From NCBI RefSeq assembly GCF_029946505.1, contig NZ_JARZHG010000032.1:1-64000 (forward strand): a stretch of 64,000 nucleotides of DNA. Reading direction: 5' to 3'. Under the pieces are notes generated by a model that ran no database searches, had not been told where the DNA came from, and saw only the letters and a program-made list of their open reading frames with translations. The stretch is from Polyangium sp. y55x31. GTDB lineage: Bacteria > Myxococcota_A > Polyangia > Polyangiales > Polyangiaceae. Below, piece by piece: positions 36,884 to 46,158 of the stretch (its first letter is position 1; every line of letters starts with the position of its first letter). A program made the position numbers and the translations under genes.

Positions 36884-37453
36884 TCATTCCTGCCAGCGCG
36901 TATCGAGCGTGCAGAATGGATCCCCTCTACGGACGCACGTCGAATGCTCGATCACCACGTCGTATCCATCGAGCGCCTCGATGAACCCACGCAGCCCGCC
37001 GGCCTCGAAGTGGCAATTGAAGGGCTGGTGCGACTCGACGACGGCGTGCCGCTCGCCCTTCATGGCGGTGCGCCACGTGCCGCTGTCGCCGCGCGTCGCG
37101 AATTTCCACATGGCCGGGAGCTGGGCCACGAAATCGGCGGGCGTCTTGATCCCGAGGCCGTGGAGCTGGGTGCGGAACATGAAATAAATGTTCCGGCCGA
37201 TGAACTCCGGGAGCTCGGGATCCCGGTCTTCGAGCACGTTGAGAATGGTCTCGAGGTCCTGGCCGAGATACCAGGCCTCCGGCTCGATGTTTCGACACGC
37301 CGCGACATATTCGGGCGGTACGTCATCCCCGCCGACGGTCACCAGCATGGTGAACAGGCTGCCCAGCGTCAGCGTCGGCCCGGAGCGATCTTCCATTCCG
37401 GGATCGGCGTGGGGGCGCAGCTCCAGGGGCGCATGACGCGAAAAGCGATCCAT
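36884..37453 (-). CDS. V4R-like/heme-NO-binding-associated family protein (uncertain)
   Basis: A 189-residue protein without membrane segments. Its C-terminal half, ending in HSTCVRRGDPFCTLDTRW, has the C-x3-GD-x2-C pattern found in 4-vinyl-reductase (V4R) type small-molecule binding domains, and the middle (GRNIYFMFRTQLHGLGI) is compatible with that fold. The ligand cannot be predicted. I place the start at ATG 37453, with AGGA about 10 bases upstream; an in-frame TTG at 37489 is less likely. It lies between the small zinc protein (60 bp) and the STAS gene (10 bp), so co-transcription is likely. Family assignment is tentative. Confidence 0.65.
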   Translation of the reverse strand: MDRFSRHAPLELRPHADPGMEDRSGPTLTLGSLFTMLVTVGGDDVPPEYVAACRNIEPEAWYLGQDLETILNVLEDRDPELPEFIGRNIYFMFRTQLHGLGIKTPADFVAQLPAMWKFATRGDSGTWRTAMKGERHAVVESHQPFNCHFEAGGLRGFIEALDGYDVVIEHSTCVRRGDPFCTLDTRWQE

Positions 37454-37513
37454 GCGCCCGATCCTTTGGCGCACTGGATCGGGCGTCAAGGAAAATGCGT
37501 CGTTCCGGCCGGA

Positions 37514-37744
37514 TCAGTAATGCAGGTCGAGGATGGCGGGATCCGTCGTCACGGAGAACACTTCATTGCAACGACGACAGCGGTATTTCACCTTCGTCGG
37601 GCGCGCCGAGATGCCGAAGAAGAGGCGGAGATAGCCGGACAGCGTGTAAACGCCCTCGGGGCTCACCATGTGGTGCTCGCGGCCATGGCCGCAGGAACAG
37701 GTGCGGGCCTTCGGAGCGGTGTCGGTCGTGGGCTCTTGGGTCAT
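37514..37744 (-). CDS. Small putative zinc-binding protein
   Basis: A 76-residue protein with two possible zinc-ligand clusters: CSCGHGREHH (Cys16, Cys18, His20, His24, His25) and YRCRRC (Cys56, Cys59). The second half (LFFGISARPTKVKYRC) resembles a zinc ribbon strand. I recognise no family. The ATG starts two bases after the lipoprotein stop, so it is translated from the same message. A regulatory or adaptor role is a guess. Confidence 0.7.
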   Translation of the reverse strand: MTQEPTTDTAPKARTCSCGHGREHHMVSPEGVYTLSGYLRLFFGISARPTKVKYRCRRCNEVFSVTTDPAILDLHY

Positions 37745-37746
37745 GA

Positions 37747-38820
37747 TCACTCCACCCGGATATAGCGCTGCACGAGAGTCGAACCACCCCGCGTGTCGCG
37801 GACGACGCCCCAGATCTGATAAAGGCCGGGCTCGGCAGGCGGCATCCATTTCGTGCTGTGCTCGTCCTTGTAGCCCTCGGTCACGCCGCTGATGAGCGAG
37901 ATGCCGCCGCCCGTGAGGTCGCCCGCTTCGACCAGCCAGTCGACCCAGACCGCCTCGTAAATCTGCTTGCCGTCGACCATTTCGCCAGGATCGACCTCGG
38001 CGATGTCGGGCTCGACGACGAGGTCGAGCTCGTATTCGGTGCAATTCTCGTAAGGGTCGCCCGCGAAGCAGCCGACGTCCCGGCGCTCGTCGACCGTGGA
38101 GGGGCAGGCCTTGACCGTCGGGGCCTGGCTGAAATCCTCGGGGATGGGCTCGCCGTTGAGCGTCATTCCGGAGACGGGCGGGTTCTGGTTCGTGCGGCCG
38201 TCCTCGAATGTGTAGATCTGCGTGAACCCGGGGACGAAGCTGTCGGCAGCGAGGCGATTGCCCTCGGGATCGAAGCAGCCGAACGGGAAGAAGCCCGCTT
38301 TGCCCGAAGGGTCGAGCTCGATCGGCTTGATCTCGCCGGCGCACGCGAAGAAAAACACGAATTGCAGGCCGTATTTCGAGCCGCCGTCCGGCGCCGGGCG
38401 CTCGGCGAGGATGTCCTCGGGAATGGTGGTCGTGAACGTCGGCCCGAAGCCGATGAGGCCGGGCGGGAGGTTGCCGCCGCTCTCGCCGAGGCTCTGGAAG
38501 GTCTGGAGGAGCTGCGGGAAGCAGCCGTAATAGAGGTCGCCCGGCGGGTTGTAGCAGCCGCCGATCCAGAGGATCTGGACGGGGCGCGGGCCGTCGCCCT
38601 CGGGGTCGGGGTAGCCGTCGTAGAAGGTCATGTCGAAGCGGACCTCCTCGCCCGGCTGCGCGTAAGGTTTGTCCGCGGTGACGGCAAAGACGCGCAGGCC
38701 ATTGACGAGGTTCGACGATACCCAGCCGGGCGAGCAGCCCGCCGACACGATCGGAGCGGCGAGCGTCGCGGCCGCGAGCGCCCCGAGCACGTGACGTCGG
38801 AAGGAGCGTGTCTGCTTCAT
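37747..38820 (-). CDS. Lipoprotein of unknown function, next to TonB-dependent receptor
   Basis: A 357-residue lipoprotein (lipobox VSAGC, Cys29). It is Cys-, Pro- and Gly-rich and looks beta-rich; the C-terminal part (AEPGLYQIWGVVRDTRGGSTLVQRYIRVE, about 329-357) is typical of an Ig-like sandwich. GGAGGGAATGGG sits just before the ATG at 38820. It follows the TonB-dependent receptor gene by 25 bp, a common arrangement for surface lipoproteins that capture the receptor's substrate. No family was recognised. Confidence 0.75.
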   Translation of the reverse strand: MKQTRSFRRHVLGALAAATLAAPIVSAGCSPGWVSSNLVNGLRVFAVTADKPYAQPGEEVRFDMTFYDGYPDPEGDGPRPVQILWIGGCYNPPGDLYYGCFPQLLQTFQSLGESGGNLPPGLIGFGPTFTTTIPEDILAERPAPDGGSKYGLQFVFFFACAGEIKPIELDPSGKAGFFPFGCFDPEGNRLAADSFVPGFTQIYTFEDGRTNQNPPVSGMTLNGEPIPEDFSQAPTVKACPSTVDERRDVGCFAGDPYENCTEYELDLVVEPDIAEVDPGEMVDGKQIYEAVWVDWLVEAGDLTGGGISLISGVTEGYKDEHSTKWMPPAEPGLYQIWGVVRDTRGGSTLVQRYIRVE

Positions 38821-38845
38821 CCCATTCCCTCCTCGTTCTGCCGGC

Positions 38846-41548
38846 CTAGAAATCACCACGAAGGCCGAAGCTCGGCAGGATCGGCACGCCCGTCACGAAC
38901 TCCCGCGCGGTGTAGTTGAAATTGTAATTGATGCCCTCGACGTTCTGGCTGTTGTAGACGTTCTGGACGTCGAGGTAGATCGAGAGCTGCCAGCTCTTGA
39001 AGCGGAATCGTCGATCGACGCGGATGTCGAGCTGGTGGAACATGGGCAGTCGCTCGCTGAAGGGGCCGCTGTACGGGATCGGCACGTAGGTGCCGACGGA
39101 CGCGTTGTAAATGGCGTTCGCACGATTCGGGATGCAGCCCTCTTCCTCGAAGTTGCAGACGTTCGGCGTGGTGAGGTTGCCCGTGACGAGGCGGAAGCGC
39201 GCGCCAATCTCCCAGCCGCCGCCGAGGCGGTAGCTGCCGAGGGCGGTCAGGATGTGCGTCTGGTCGAACGAGACGGGCTGCTCCTCGGCGCCAGGGAGCG
39301 GCGTGCGGAGGCTGCGCGAGAGGGTGTAAGCGACCCAGCCGAAGAAGTTCGCGTCGGCCTTGTATTTGAGCAAGAACTCAGCGCCGAAAATGCGGCCCTT
39401 GCCGAGGTTCCCGCGGACGGTGCCGCCGCCGACATCCGCAGGCTGCTGCGAGACGAGGCGATCGAGCTGCTTGTAAAAACCCTCGACGCTGAGCTCGATG
39501 TTGCGCGTGAACTCCTGCTCGGCGCCGATCGCATAATGAATGGCGCGGTTCGAACGGAGCCCGGACGAGCCGAACGGAGGGATCGTCTCCTGCGGCTGGG
39601 GCGGTTGGGTGTACGCGCCCACGCCGCCCTTGAGCGTCGAGCGCGGGAACTTGGAGGTGAGGTCGATGCGACCATTGACGCGCGGAGAGACGTCGACGCC
39701 GTCCACGCGATTGTTGCCGTCGATGCGAATGCCAGGGACGAGCTTGGCCCGGCCCGTCGGCGCGATCTCGAGCTCGACGTAGCCGGCCGGGCTGACGATC
39801 CAGCCGTTGAACTCGGACTCGATGAGCGGGCGCGTGGAGAAGGGGCCGCCGGAGGGCTCGCCAGGCCGCGGGGGCGCAGGGCCGCGGTACTTCGCGTCGG
39901 CGTAGTTCGTGAACACGTCGAGGCCCGTGTTCAGCGTGATGCCCTTGCTGATGCGGCGCGTGTACTCGGCGCGCCCGGTGATGCTGTAGTTCGAGAGGTT
40001 GAAGAAGAAGGGGCCGACGCCGAAATCGAGCTTGTCGATGCCAGCCGCGGCAACCGCCGAGAAGCGGTTCTTGTCGTCGATGTCGTTGTCGTAACGGAGC
40101 TGGATGCGGTGAAAGCCCGTGTGAAACCCGGCGTTGCCGCTGATCGCCGGCTCGCCGGGCGGAGGCTGGTCCGCGACGAGCGCGATCGAGTCGTCCGCGC
40201 CGAAGAAGGTGATGCGCGCGCTCGAGCTCGGCGTGGGGTTCGCCTCGAGGCCGAGCTGATAATCCCAGTAGACGGGGAGCTGCGTGATGCCCGCGCCGGC
40301 CGCGTCGAGGGCGAGGCCGAGCGTGGCGTCGAGGTAGCTGCGCCGCGCGCCCGCGATGAAGCGGACCTTGTTCTTCGTGCCAGGCACGGGGCCCTCGGCG
40401 ATGAAGCGCGCGTCGACGAGGTCGGCCTGCGCCATGCCGTGGTACTTGCCGTCGTTCTTGGGCGCGCGGACCGCGACGTCGACGATGCCGCCCATGACGC
40501 GGCCATACTGCGCGCTGAAGTTGCCCGGGAAGAAGTCGATGCGCTCGATCATCTCGGTCGGGACGACCGAGGACAAACCACCGAAGTGGTAGATGAGCGG
40601 GATCTGCGTGCCGTCGAGGAACGTCTGCGTGTCCTGCGGAGCCGAGCCGCGCACGAGGAGGATGCCCGCGATGGCAGGCGGGCGCGCGACGCCGGGCAGG
40701 TTCTGGAGCGCGCGGAGGGCGTCGCCGTTCGTGCCAGGGATGCGGAGCATCTCGCGTTGTTCGAGCGTCCGCTTGGTGACCTCGCGCGGAGAGCGCGCGC
40801 CACGCACGACGACCTCGAGGCCGTCACTCGCCGCGACGAGGCGGTACTTGACCTCGATGGCCTCGCCAGCCGCGATCTCCTCGGTGACGTCGAGCGTGTC
40901 GTAGCCGGGCGCCGTGATGATGACGCGGTACTTGCCAGGCCCGAGCGCGTCGAAGCGGAAGCTTCCGGCCTCGTCCACGGTGGCCTCGCTCTGGCCGGAG
41001 GGGCCGCTCAAGAGGACCGTGGCGCCGGCGAGCGGGACGTCGCCGCCGCTCGCGAGCACGAGGCCGCGGAGCGACTCGCTCACCTGCGCAGAACCGGGTT
41101 TGTCCCCGGAGGTCGCGTCGGACGGAGGCTCGGCCTTCTTCAGTGCGAACGAGTAGCGGTAGAGGATACGCGCGGGGACGGGCGTGCCGTCGGCCTTGCG
41201 CGCAGGATCGAACTCGAGCTTCTTCGCCGCCTCGACGGCCGACTCGTCGAAGCCGTGCCCCGCCGGCTCGATGACGGCGACGTTCTTGACCTTACCGGTC
41301 CTGTCGATGTCGAGCTGGAGGGTGACGGTGGCTTCGAGCCCAGCCTTCTCGGCCTCGGGTGGATACACCGGCGGCTGGTAGTTCAGCGGCCGGGGCATCG
41401 CGGCGCCGGTGGGCGCGGCAGCGGGTGCGGCTGGAGGAGGCGCGTCGCCGGGTGCGGCCTGCGCGAGGGCAGGCGCGGAGGATGTCCCGGCGACGAGCCC
41501 CGCGAGGACGAGGGCGAGGGCGCTCTTCTGGCGAGGAAGCAAGTTCAC
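38846..41548 (-). CDS. TonB-dependent receptor with N-terminal TonB C-terminal-type domain
   Basis: A 900-residue outer-membrane protein in four parts: signal peptide (1-29); a TonB-C-like domain (about 52-137: YQPPVYPPEAEKAGLEATV, IDRTGKVKNVAVIEPAGHGFDESA, LEFDPARKADGTPV); a carboxypeptidase-regulatory-like Ig domain (about 160-235); then plug (about 245-355, LQNLPGVARPPAIAGILLVRG) and a 22-strand-type barrel ending in F (LRGDF). TonB-C domains normally sit on the inner-membrane energiser and touch receptors from the periplasm; here one is covalently part of the receptor. The start lies four bases after the ABC-transporter stop, linking the receptor to that operon. The substrate is unknown. 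Confidence 0.9.
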   Translation of the reverse strand: MNLLPRQKSALALVLAGLVAGTSSAPALAQAAPGDAPPPAAPAAAPTGAAMPRPLNYQPPVYPPEAEKAGLEATVTLQLDIDRTGKVKNVAVIEPAGHGFDESAVEAAKKLEFDPARKADGTPVPARILYRYSFALKKAEPPSDATSGDKPGSAQVSESLRGLVLASGGDVPLAGATVLLSGPSGQSEATVDEAGSFRFDALGPGKYRVIITAPGYDTLDVTEEIAAGEAIEVKYRLVAASDGLEVVVRGARSPREVTKRTLEQREMLRIPGTNGDALRALQNLPGVARPPAIAGILLVRGSAPQDTQTFLDGTQIPLIYHFGGLSSVVPTEMIERIDFFPGNFSAQYGRVMGGIVDVAVRAPKNDGKYHGMAQADLVDARFIAEGPVPGTKNKVRFIAGARRSYLDATLGLALDAAGAGITQLPVYWDYQLGLEANPTPSSSARITFFGADDSIALVADQPPPGEPAISGNAGFHTGFHRIQLRYDNDIDDKNRFSAVAAAGIDKLDFGVGPFFFNLSNYSITGRAEYTRRISKGITLNTGLDVFTNYADAKYRGPAPPRPGEPSGGPFSTRPLIESEFNGWIVSPAGYVELEIAPTGRAKLVPGIRIDGNNRVDGVDVSPRVNGRIDLTSKFPRSTLKGGVGAYTQPPQPQETIPPFGSSGLRSNRAIHYAIGAEQEFTRNIELSVEGFYKQLDRLVSQQPADVGGGTVRGNLGKGRIFGAEFLLKYKADANFFGWVAYTLSRSLRTPLPGAEEQPVSFDQTHILTALGSYRLGGGWEIGARFRLVTGNLTTPNVCNFEEEGCIPNRANAIYNASVGTYVPIPYSGPFSERLPMFHQLDIRVDRRFRFKSWQLSIYLDVQNVYNSQNVEGINYNFNYTAREFVTGVPILPSFGLRGDF

Positions 41549-41552
41549 GTGG

Positions 41553-44500
41553 TCATACCGGATCGCGGCGCTTCAAGATGACGCAAAGGACGACGACGAG
41601 GGAGATCGTGAAGCCCCCGAGCACCGCGAAGGGCAGCCACGTGCTCTCGTAGTTCGTGAAGCCCCAGCCGCCCGCGAGGTTGTCGGAGGCCATCTGCGCG
41701 ATCGAGCACTTGAACTTGCCGGCTTCGATGAAGTCGGCAGGCGCGCTCTCGGTGCGGCCGAGGTCGATGACCCACGAGGGATCCTCCTTGAGCGCGAGGC
41801 GCTCGTGGACGATGGAGCCCTCGAAGCCCCAGCGGGCCGGCATGATCATCATGAGGGGCTTCAAGTGCGGCACCGTCGTCATCGGGACCATGAGTCCCCC
41901 GAGGACGACCTGGGGGATGAGCGCGATGGGCGTCAAGGCCATGGCCGCCTCGGAAGAGGTGACGACGGTCGATAGGAGGAGCCCGAGCGCGACGGCCGCG
42001 AGCGAGGTGGCCACGAGCGAGGAGAGCTGCATCAAGAACGCCGTGGGGCCGCCGTGGAAGCCGAGCGTGAAGAACACGATCGCGAGGAGGATCGTGCACT
42101 GGATGATGCAGAAGAACGCGAGCAGGATGTACTTCGAGAGGACGTAGTTGAGCAGGCCGAGGGTGACCATGCGCTCGCGCATGTAGATGGCCCGCTCGCT
42201 GACGATCTCACGCGCCGCGTTGGAGGTGCCGAACCAGACGGAGGCGACGACGAGGAAGAAGATGGCGCCGGTGTTGTCGGCGGTGGCCGTCATGCCCTTC
42301 AAGATGTCGCCGGTGTTCGTGTTGCCGCCGAACTTCTTGCCGAGCTCCTGGAGCGCGCCGAGGCACCACGCCGGGACGGCCTTCTCCTGCCAGCCGAACA
42401 CGATCGCGAGCAGGACGCCGATGATCGGCGCCTGCGCGAGCATGATGACGGTGCCCGCCGTGTCTCGCATCTTCGTCTTGAAGTAACGCGAGAGCAAAAG
42501 GCCGAGCTGTCCCTTCGTGGTCGCGCGTCGTTCGGGGATCGCGCGTTGTCCCTGGCCGGTGCCTATCTCGCGCCGGCCCGTGTACATCTTGCGGTACGTC
42601 GGGTTCTGATCGCTGAAGTACTCGCGGCGCCACTCGAGCGCGGCGGTCTTGCGCGCATGACCACGCGGCACGTTCGGATCCCGCGAGCGCATCTGGTCGT
42701 AGATGGTCTTCTCGCGCGAGGCGATCATCTCGAACATGTCGCGGGGGTTGTCGATGTCGTTGCGCTGGCCCTGCCGCTCCTTCCACGAGCCGAAGAACCG
42801 GTACGACTCGCCATGCGTCGAGCCGAAGAACATCGGCACGCCGCCGTAGCCCATGATCAGCGCGTGCGAGAACTTCTCGTACTCGTCCTTCGCCGGCTGA
42901 TGGATCGTCATGATGATCGTCTTGCCCGTGGCCTTCGTGAGGTCGTGCAAGAGCGTGATCAGCGCGGTGGTGTCGTCGGCGGCGAGGCCGGAGGTGGGCT
43001 CGTCGAGGAAGAGGATGACGGGGTCGGTGACGAGCTCGAGCGCGATGTTGACGCGTTTCCTCTGACCACCCGAGAGGATCTTCTTCTCGGGCTTGCCGAT
43101 CTGGAGGTTCTTCACGCCCTCGAGGCCGAGGTCCTTGATCGTCTGCTCGACGCGCGCGTCGATCTCCTCCTCGGAGTAGTCGGGGGGGAGCCGGAACTTC
43201 GCGCTGTACTTCACGGCCTCGAAGACCGTGAGCTCGGGATGCACGAGGTCGTCCTGCGGGACGTAGCCAATCGAGCCGCGGAGGTTGTCGTAGATGTTGT
43301 AAAGGTCCTCGCCGTTGATGCGGACGACGCCGCTCGTGGGCGGGAGGTAGCCGTTCAACGTGAGCAAGAGCGTCGTCTTGCCCGCGCCCGAAGGGCCCAT
43401 GAGCGCGATCATGTCGCCCGGGAGCGCCTTGAACGAGACGTCGTCGAGCAGGCGCTTCATCTCGCTCGGGTTGTCGCGATCGGGGACCTCGAGGACGAGG
43501 CTCCAGGCCTCGATCTCGTAGAGCGGTTTGCCCGCCCAGCGATCGGCCGAGTACTCCTCCTGGACGACCTGGACCGCGCCCGATGTGCCGAGCTCGATCT
43601 GGAGCGGCATCGGGCCGATGAAGAACTTCTCGCCGCTCTGGATGCCGATCTTCTGGCCCGGCGGGATGCGCTGGCCGCGGACGTAGGTGCCGTTCGCGCT
43701 GCCGCGATCCTCGACGAAGAGCTGCCCGTTCATCTGGTGCACGAGCGCATGGCGGCTCGAGACCTGCGGGTGCTGAATGACGATGTCGTTGTCGGGCGTG
43801 CGGCCGATGCTCTTCTGTCCGCCGCCGCTCGGGCCCGCGAAGTCGAGCTGGCCGAGGACGGTCTTGTTCTTTTTGCCCGGCGCACCTGCAGCCGGCGCCG
43901 CGCCCGAGACGGGCGGATACCCTTGCTGCGGCTGTTGCACCGAGGGGTAGCCCTGCTGCGGCTGCGCAGGCGGGTAGCCCTGCTGCGGCATCGCGATGTT
44001 CGTCTGCGGCATGGGCGCCGCGGGCTGCTGGGCATACGCGCCGCTCACGACGGGCGCGCCGCCACGCGCGGCCTGCGCGAGGCGCGCGAGGAGCTCGACA
44101 GGGACGGGCACGGGGCCAAACGCGACGACGCCGTTCGGATCGATCGGCGCGGGCTGAGCCGCCTGGATCTTCGTGGTGCCGACGTACGTGCCGCTCGTCG
44201 AGCCGTTGTCGACGACGAGCATGCGATCGAGCATCACGGTGGCGTGCTGGCTCGAGACGCTCGGATGCTGAATGACGAGCGAGGCGCGCGCCGGATCGCG
44301 GCCGATCACGAGCTGTCCCGCAGGCGCAGGCGCGCTGCCCGTGGTCATGATCGACAGGATGATCGCGGGGTGGCTGAGCGGGACGGGCGCGCGGCCCACG
44401 ACGAACTGGGTGCGGAAGTCGAAGGGGACTTCTTCACCCGGGGCGAGCTGACGGTTGTTCGCGAACGAGGGCGCGGCGCCGCCGCCGATGAACACGAGCC

Positions 44501-44621
44501 TGCCGCCGCCCTGATGGACGAGGCGCGCGTGCTCAGGCGCGACGCTGGGATCCGCGATGACGACGTCGCACGTGGGAGCGCTGCCGATCGTGAGGGTCTG
44601 CTTGCCGAAGCCGGGGACCAT
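41553..44621 (-). CDS. Triple-FHA ABC transporter (ABCG-type ATPase plus permease)
   Basis: A 1022-residue protein. Three FHA domains occupy the N-terminal part (about 5-75, 100-170, 255-330), separated by a Gln/Pro/Gly-rich linker with QQGYP repeats. Only the third has the full GR, SxxH and NGT set (IGRTPDNDIVIQ, VSSRHA, GSANGTYV). The first lacks Arg (IGSAPTCD) and the second has Ser for Asn (GSTSGTYV). An ABC domain follows: Walker A GPSGAGKTT, signature LSGGQRKRV, Walker B ILFLDEPTSG. The C-terminal half has six predicted membrane helices, as in ABCG half-transporters. Phosphothreonine binding probably regulates or localises it. The cargo is unknown. Confidence 0.92.
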   Translation of the reverse strand: MVPGFGKQTLTIGSAPTCDVVIADPSVAPEHARLVHQGGGRLVFIGGGAAPSFANNRQLAPGEEVPFDFRTQFVVGRAPVPLSHPAIILSIMTTGSAPAPAGQLVIGRDPARASLVIQHPSVSSQHATVMLDRMLVVDNGSTSGTYVGTTKIQAAQPAPIDPNGVVAFGPVPVPVELLARLAQAARGGAPVVSGAYAQQPAAPMPQTNIAMPQQGYPPAQPQQGYPSVQQPQQGYPPVSGAAPAAGAPGKKNKTVLGQLDFAGPSGGGQKSIGRTPDNDIVIQHPQVSSRHALVHQMNGQLFVEDRGSANGTYVRGQRIPPGQKIGIQSGEKFFIGPMPLQIELGTSGAVQVVQEEYSADRWAGKPLYEIEAWSLVLEVPDRDNPSEMKRLLDDVSFKALPGDMIALMGPSGAGKTTLLLTLNGYLPPTSGVVRINGEDLYNIYDNLRGSIGYVPQDDLVHPELTVFEAVKYSAKFRLPPDYSEEEIDARVEQTIKDLGLEGVKNLQIGKPEKKILSGGQRKRVNIALELVTDPVILFLDEPTSGLAADDTTALITLLHDLTKATGKTIIMTIHQPAKDEYEKFSHALIMGYGGVPMFFGSTHGESYRFFGSWKERQGQRNDIDNPRDMFEMIASREKTIYDQMRSRDPNVPRGHARKTAALEWRREYFSDQNPTYRKMYTGRREIGTGQGQRAIPERRATTKGQLGLLLSRYFKTKMRDTAGTVIMLAQAPIIGVLLAIVFGWQEKAVPAWCLGALQELGKKFGGNTNTGDILKGMTATADNTGAIFFLVVASVWFGTSNAAREIVSERAIYMRERMVTLGLLNYVLSKYILLAFFCIIQCTILLAIVFFTLGFHGGPTAFLMQLSSLVATSLAAVALGLLLSTVVTSSEAAMALTPIALIPQVVLGGLMVPMTTVPHLKPLMMIMPARWGFEGSIVHERLALKEDPSWVIDLGRTESAPADFIEAGKFKCSIAQMASDNLAGGWGFTNYESTWLPFAVLGGFTISLVVVLCVILKRRDPV

Positions 44622-44727
44622 GCGGGCTACCTTTCACCACGAACGTCCGCGGAGAGCAACGGGGACGGCCGCGCTTCGCGTGACGCGAGCAGGATAGGCG
44701 CGCCGGGGCGGCGTTCGCCAGCGGTGT

Positions 44728-46107
44728 TCAGCGCAGGAAAAGAGCCCAGATGAGCAGGAGCAAAAGCACGGCGATCACGGCCGACATGCCGATGATCACG
44801 TACACGATGCCCGCCTGGGAAGGACGCGCGCCGGCCGGCGCGGACAAGGGCGCGGACAAGGGCGCCGAGGCGACGGCCTTCGGGGTCTCCGGCGGATGCG
44901 TGGGAGAAGGGCCCTGGCCCGTGACCTGGGTGGCCTGCGGGGGCGCATAACGCGCCGAGGGCGGCGGCAAGGGGAGCTGGGCCGCGTAAGGCGCGAGGCG
45001 CGGCTGCTCGGGCATCGTGGGCGAAGGCGCGACGGGACGATCGACGGCCGTCGGCTGCACCGGCGCGAAGCCCGGCGACGAGGGCGAAGGCGGCGGCAAG
45101 GGCAGGCCGCCCTGCTCGGGCGCGGTCGGGGCCGCGGAGGCGGCGTTCGGCGAGAGCAACGTGGGGACCGGCACGGGCGGGGGCAAACCGAGCTTCGTCC
45201 CCGTCGCGATCTTCGCCGGGTCGACCGCGGTCATCGGCCGCGTCTCCTGCGGAGGCGCAGGCCGCGGGCCCGCAGGATCCGGCGCGATCGCCGGCGCTTG
45301 CGGGATCGTGTGCGACGCGCGCGGCGCGAGCTCCACGATGCGCACCATCTGCACGGTGATGTTGTCGTGGCCGCCGCGATCGTTCGCGAGGTTGACGAGC
45401 TGGTTGCAGGCGTGCGGGAGCGCGCCGGAGGCGAGGGCCTGGCGCACGGCGCCGAGGATGTCGACGCCGAGCACGAGGTCGGTGAGGCCATCGCTCGACT
45501 GGAGGAAGATGTCACCCGGGAACATCTCCATCGGCTCGGGCCGGACCTCGACCTCGACCTCGGGGCGCATGCCGAGCGCGCGCGTGATCTTGTTCGCGTC
45601 GGGATGCCCGATGGCCTCGGCCTCGGTGAGCATGCCGGCGTCGATCATGCCCTGCACCATCGAGTGGTCGCGCGTGAGCGGGTAGATCTGGCCCGCGCGG
45701 ATGCAGTACGCGCGGCTGTCGCCGACATGCGCGACGTCGAGGCCGCGATCGCCGATCAGCATGGCCACGACCGTCGAGCCGGGCCGCCCGCGGTTCTCGG
45801 GCGGCCCGCCGAGCTGGTAGACGCGACGCCCGGCCTCCTCGATCGCAGCCTTGAGCGCGGCCTGGGCGGTGGCGCCAGGCGGCGCTTGGTCGATGACCTC
45901 GAAGATCGTGGCGATCGCGGTGCGGCTCGCCTCCCGGCCTCCGTAATGCCCGCCCATGCCGTCGCAGAGGACGACGAGATGGCCGAAGCGCGTCTCGGCG
46001 TATCCGCACGAGTCCTCGTTGACCTGCTTGTTCGGATCGCGGCCAGGATCGCTGGCCTGGGCGAACTCGATCCGGACGCGGGTGCCGAGGGCCTGGGGTT
46101 GGCTCAT
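44728..46107 (-). CDS. PP2C-type Ser/Thr phosphatase with C-terminal membrane anchor
   Basis: A 459-residue protein: PP2C catalytic domain (about 10-260), a Pro-rich linker of about 170 residues and one C-terminal membrane helix (VYVIIGMSAVIAVLLLLLIW). Metal-binding motifs are intact: VNEDS, LCDGMGGHYGG, HVGDSRAY, SSDGLTDLV and GGHDNITV. It would remove phosphate from Ser/Thr-phosphorylated proteins at the cytoplasmic membrane face. It sits between two FHA-protein genes, so it is the likely off-switch for phosphothreonine-dependent binding by those FHA domains. The matching kinase is not in the window. Confidence 0.93.
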   Translation of the reverse strand: MSQPQALGTRVRIEFAQASDPGRDPNKQVNEDSCGYAETRFGHLVVLCDGMGGHYGGREASRTAIATIFEVIDQAPPGATAQAALKAAIEEAGRRVYQLGGPPENRGRPGSTVVAMLIGDRGLDVAHVGDSRAYCIRAGQIYPLTRDHSMVQGMIDAGMLTEAEAIGHPDANKITRALGMRPEVEVEVRPEPMEMFPGDIFLQSSDGLTDLVLGVDILGAVRQALASGALPHACNQLVNLANDRGGHDNITVQMVRIVELAPRASHTIPQAPAIAPDPAGPRPAPPQETRPMTAVDPAKIATGTKLGLPPPVPVPTLLSPNAASAAPTAPEQGGLPLPPPSPSSPGFAPVQPTAVDRPVAPSPTMPEQPRLAPYAAQLPLPPPSARYAPPQATQVTGQGPSPTHPPETPKAVASAPLSAPLSAPAGARPSQAGIVYVIIGMSAVIAVLLLLLIWALFLR

Positions 46108-46158
46108 CGCGGAAGGGCCGGGGGGTGGAGGCCGGGACGACGATCGTTCGAGCGTAGA

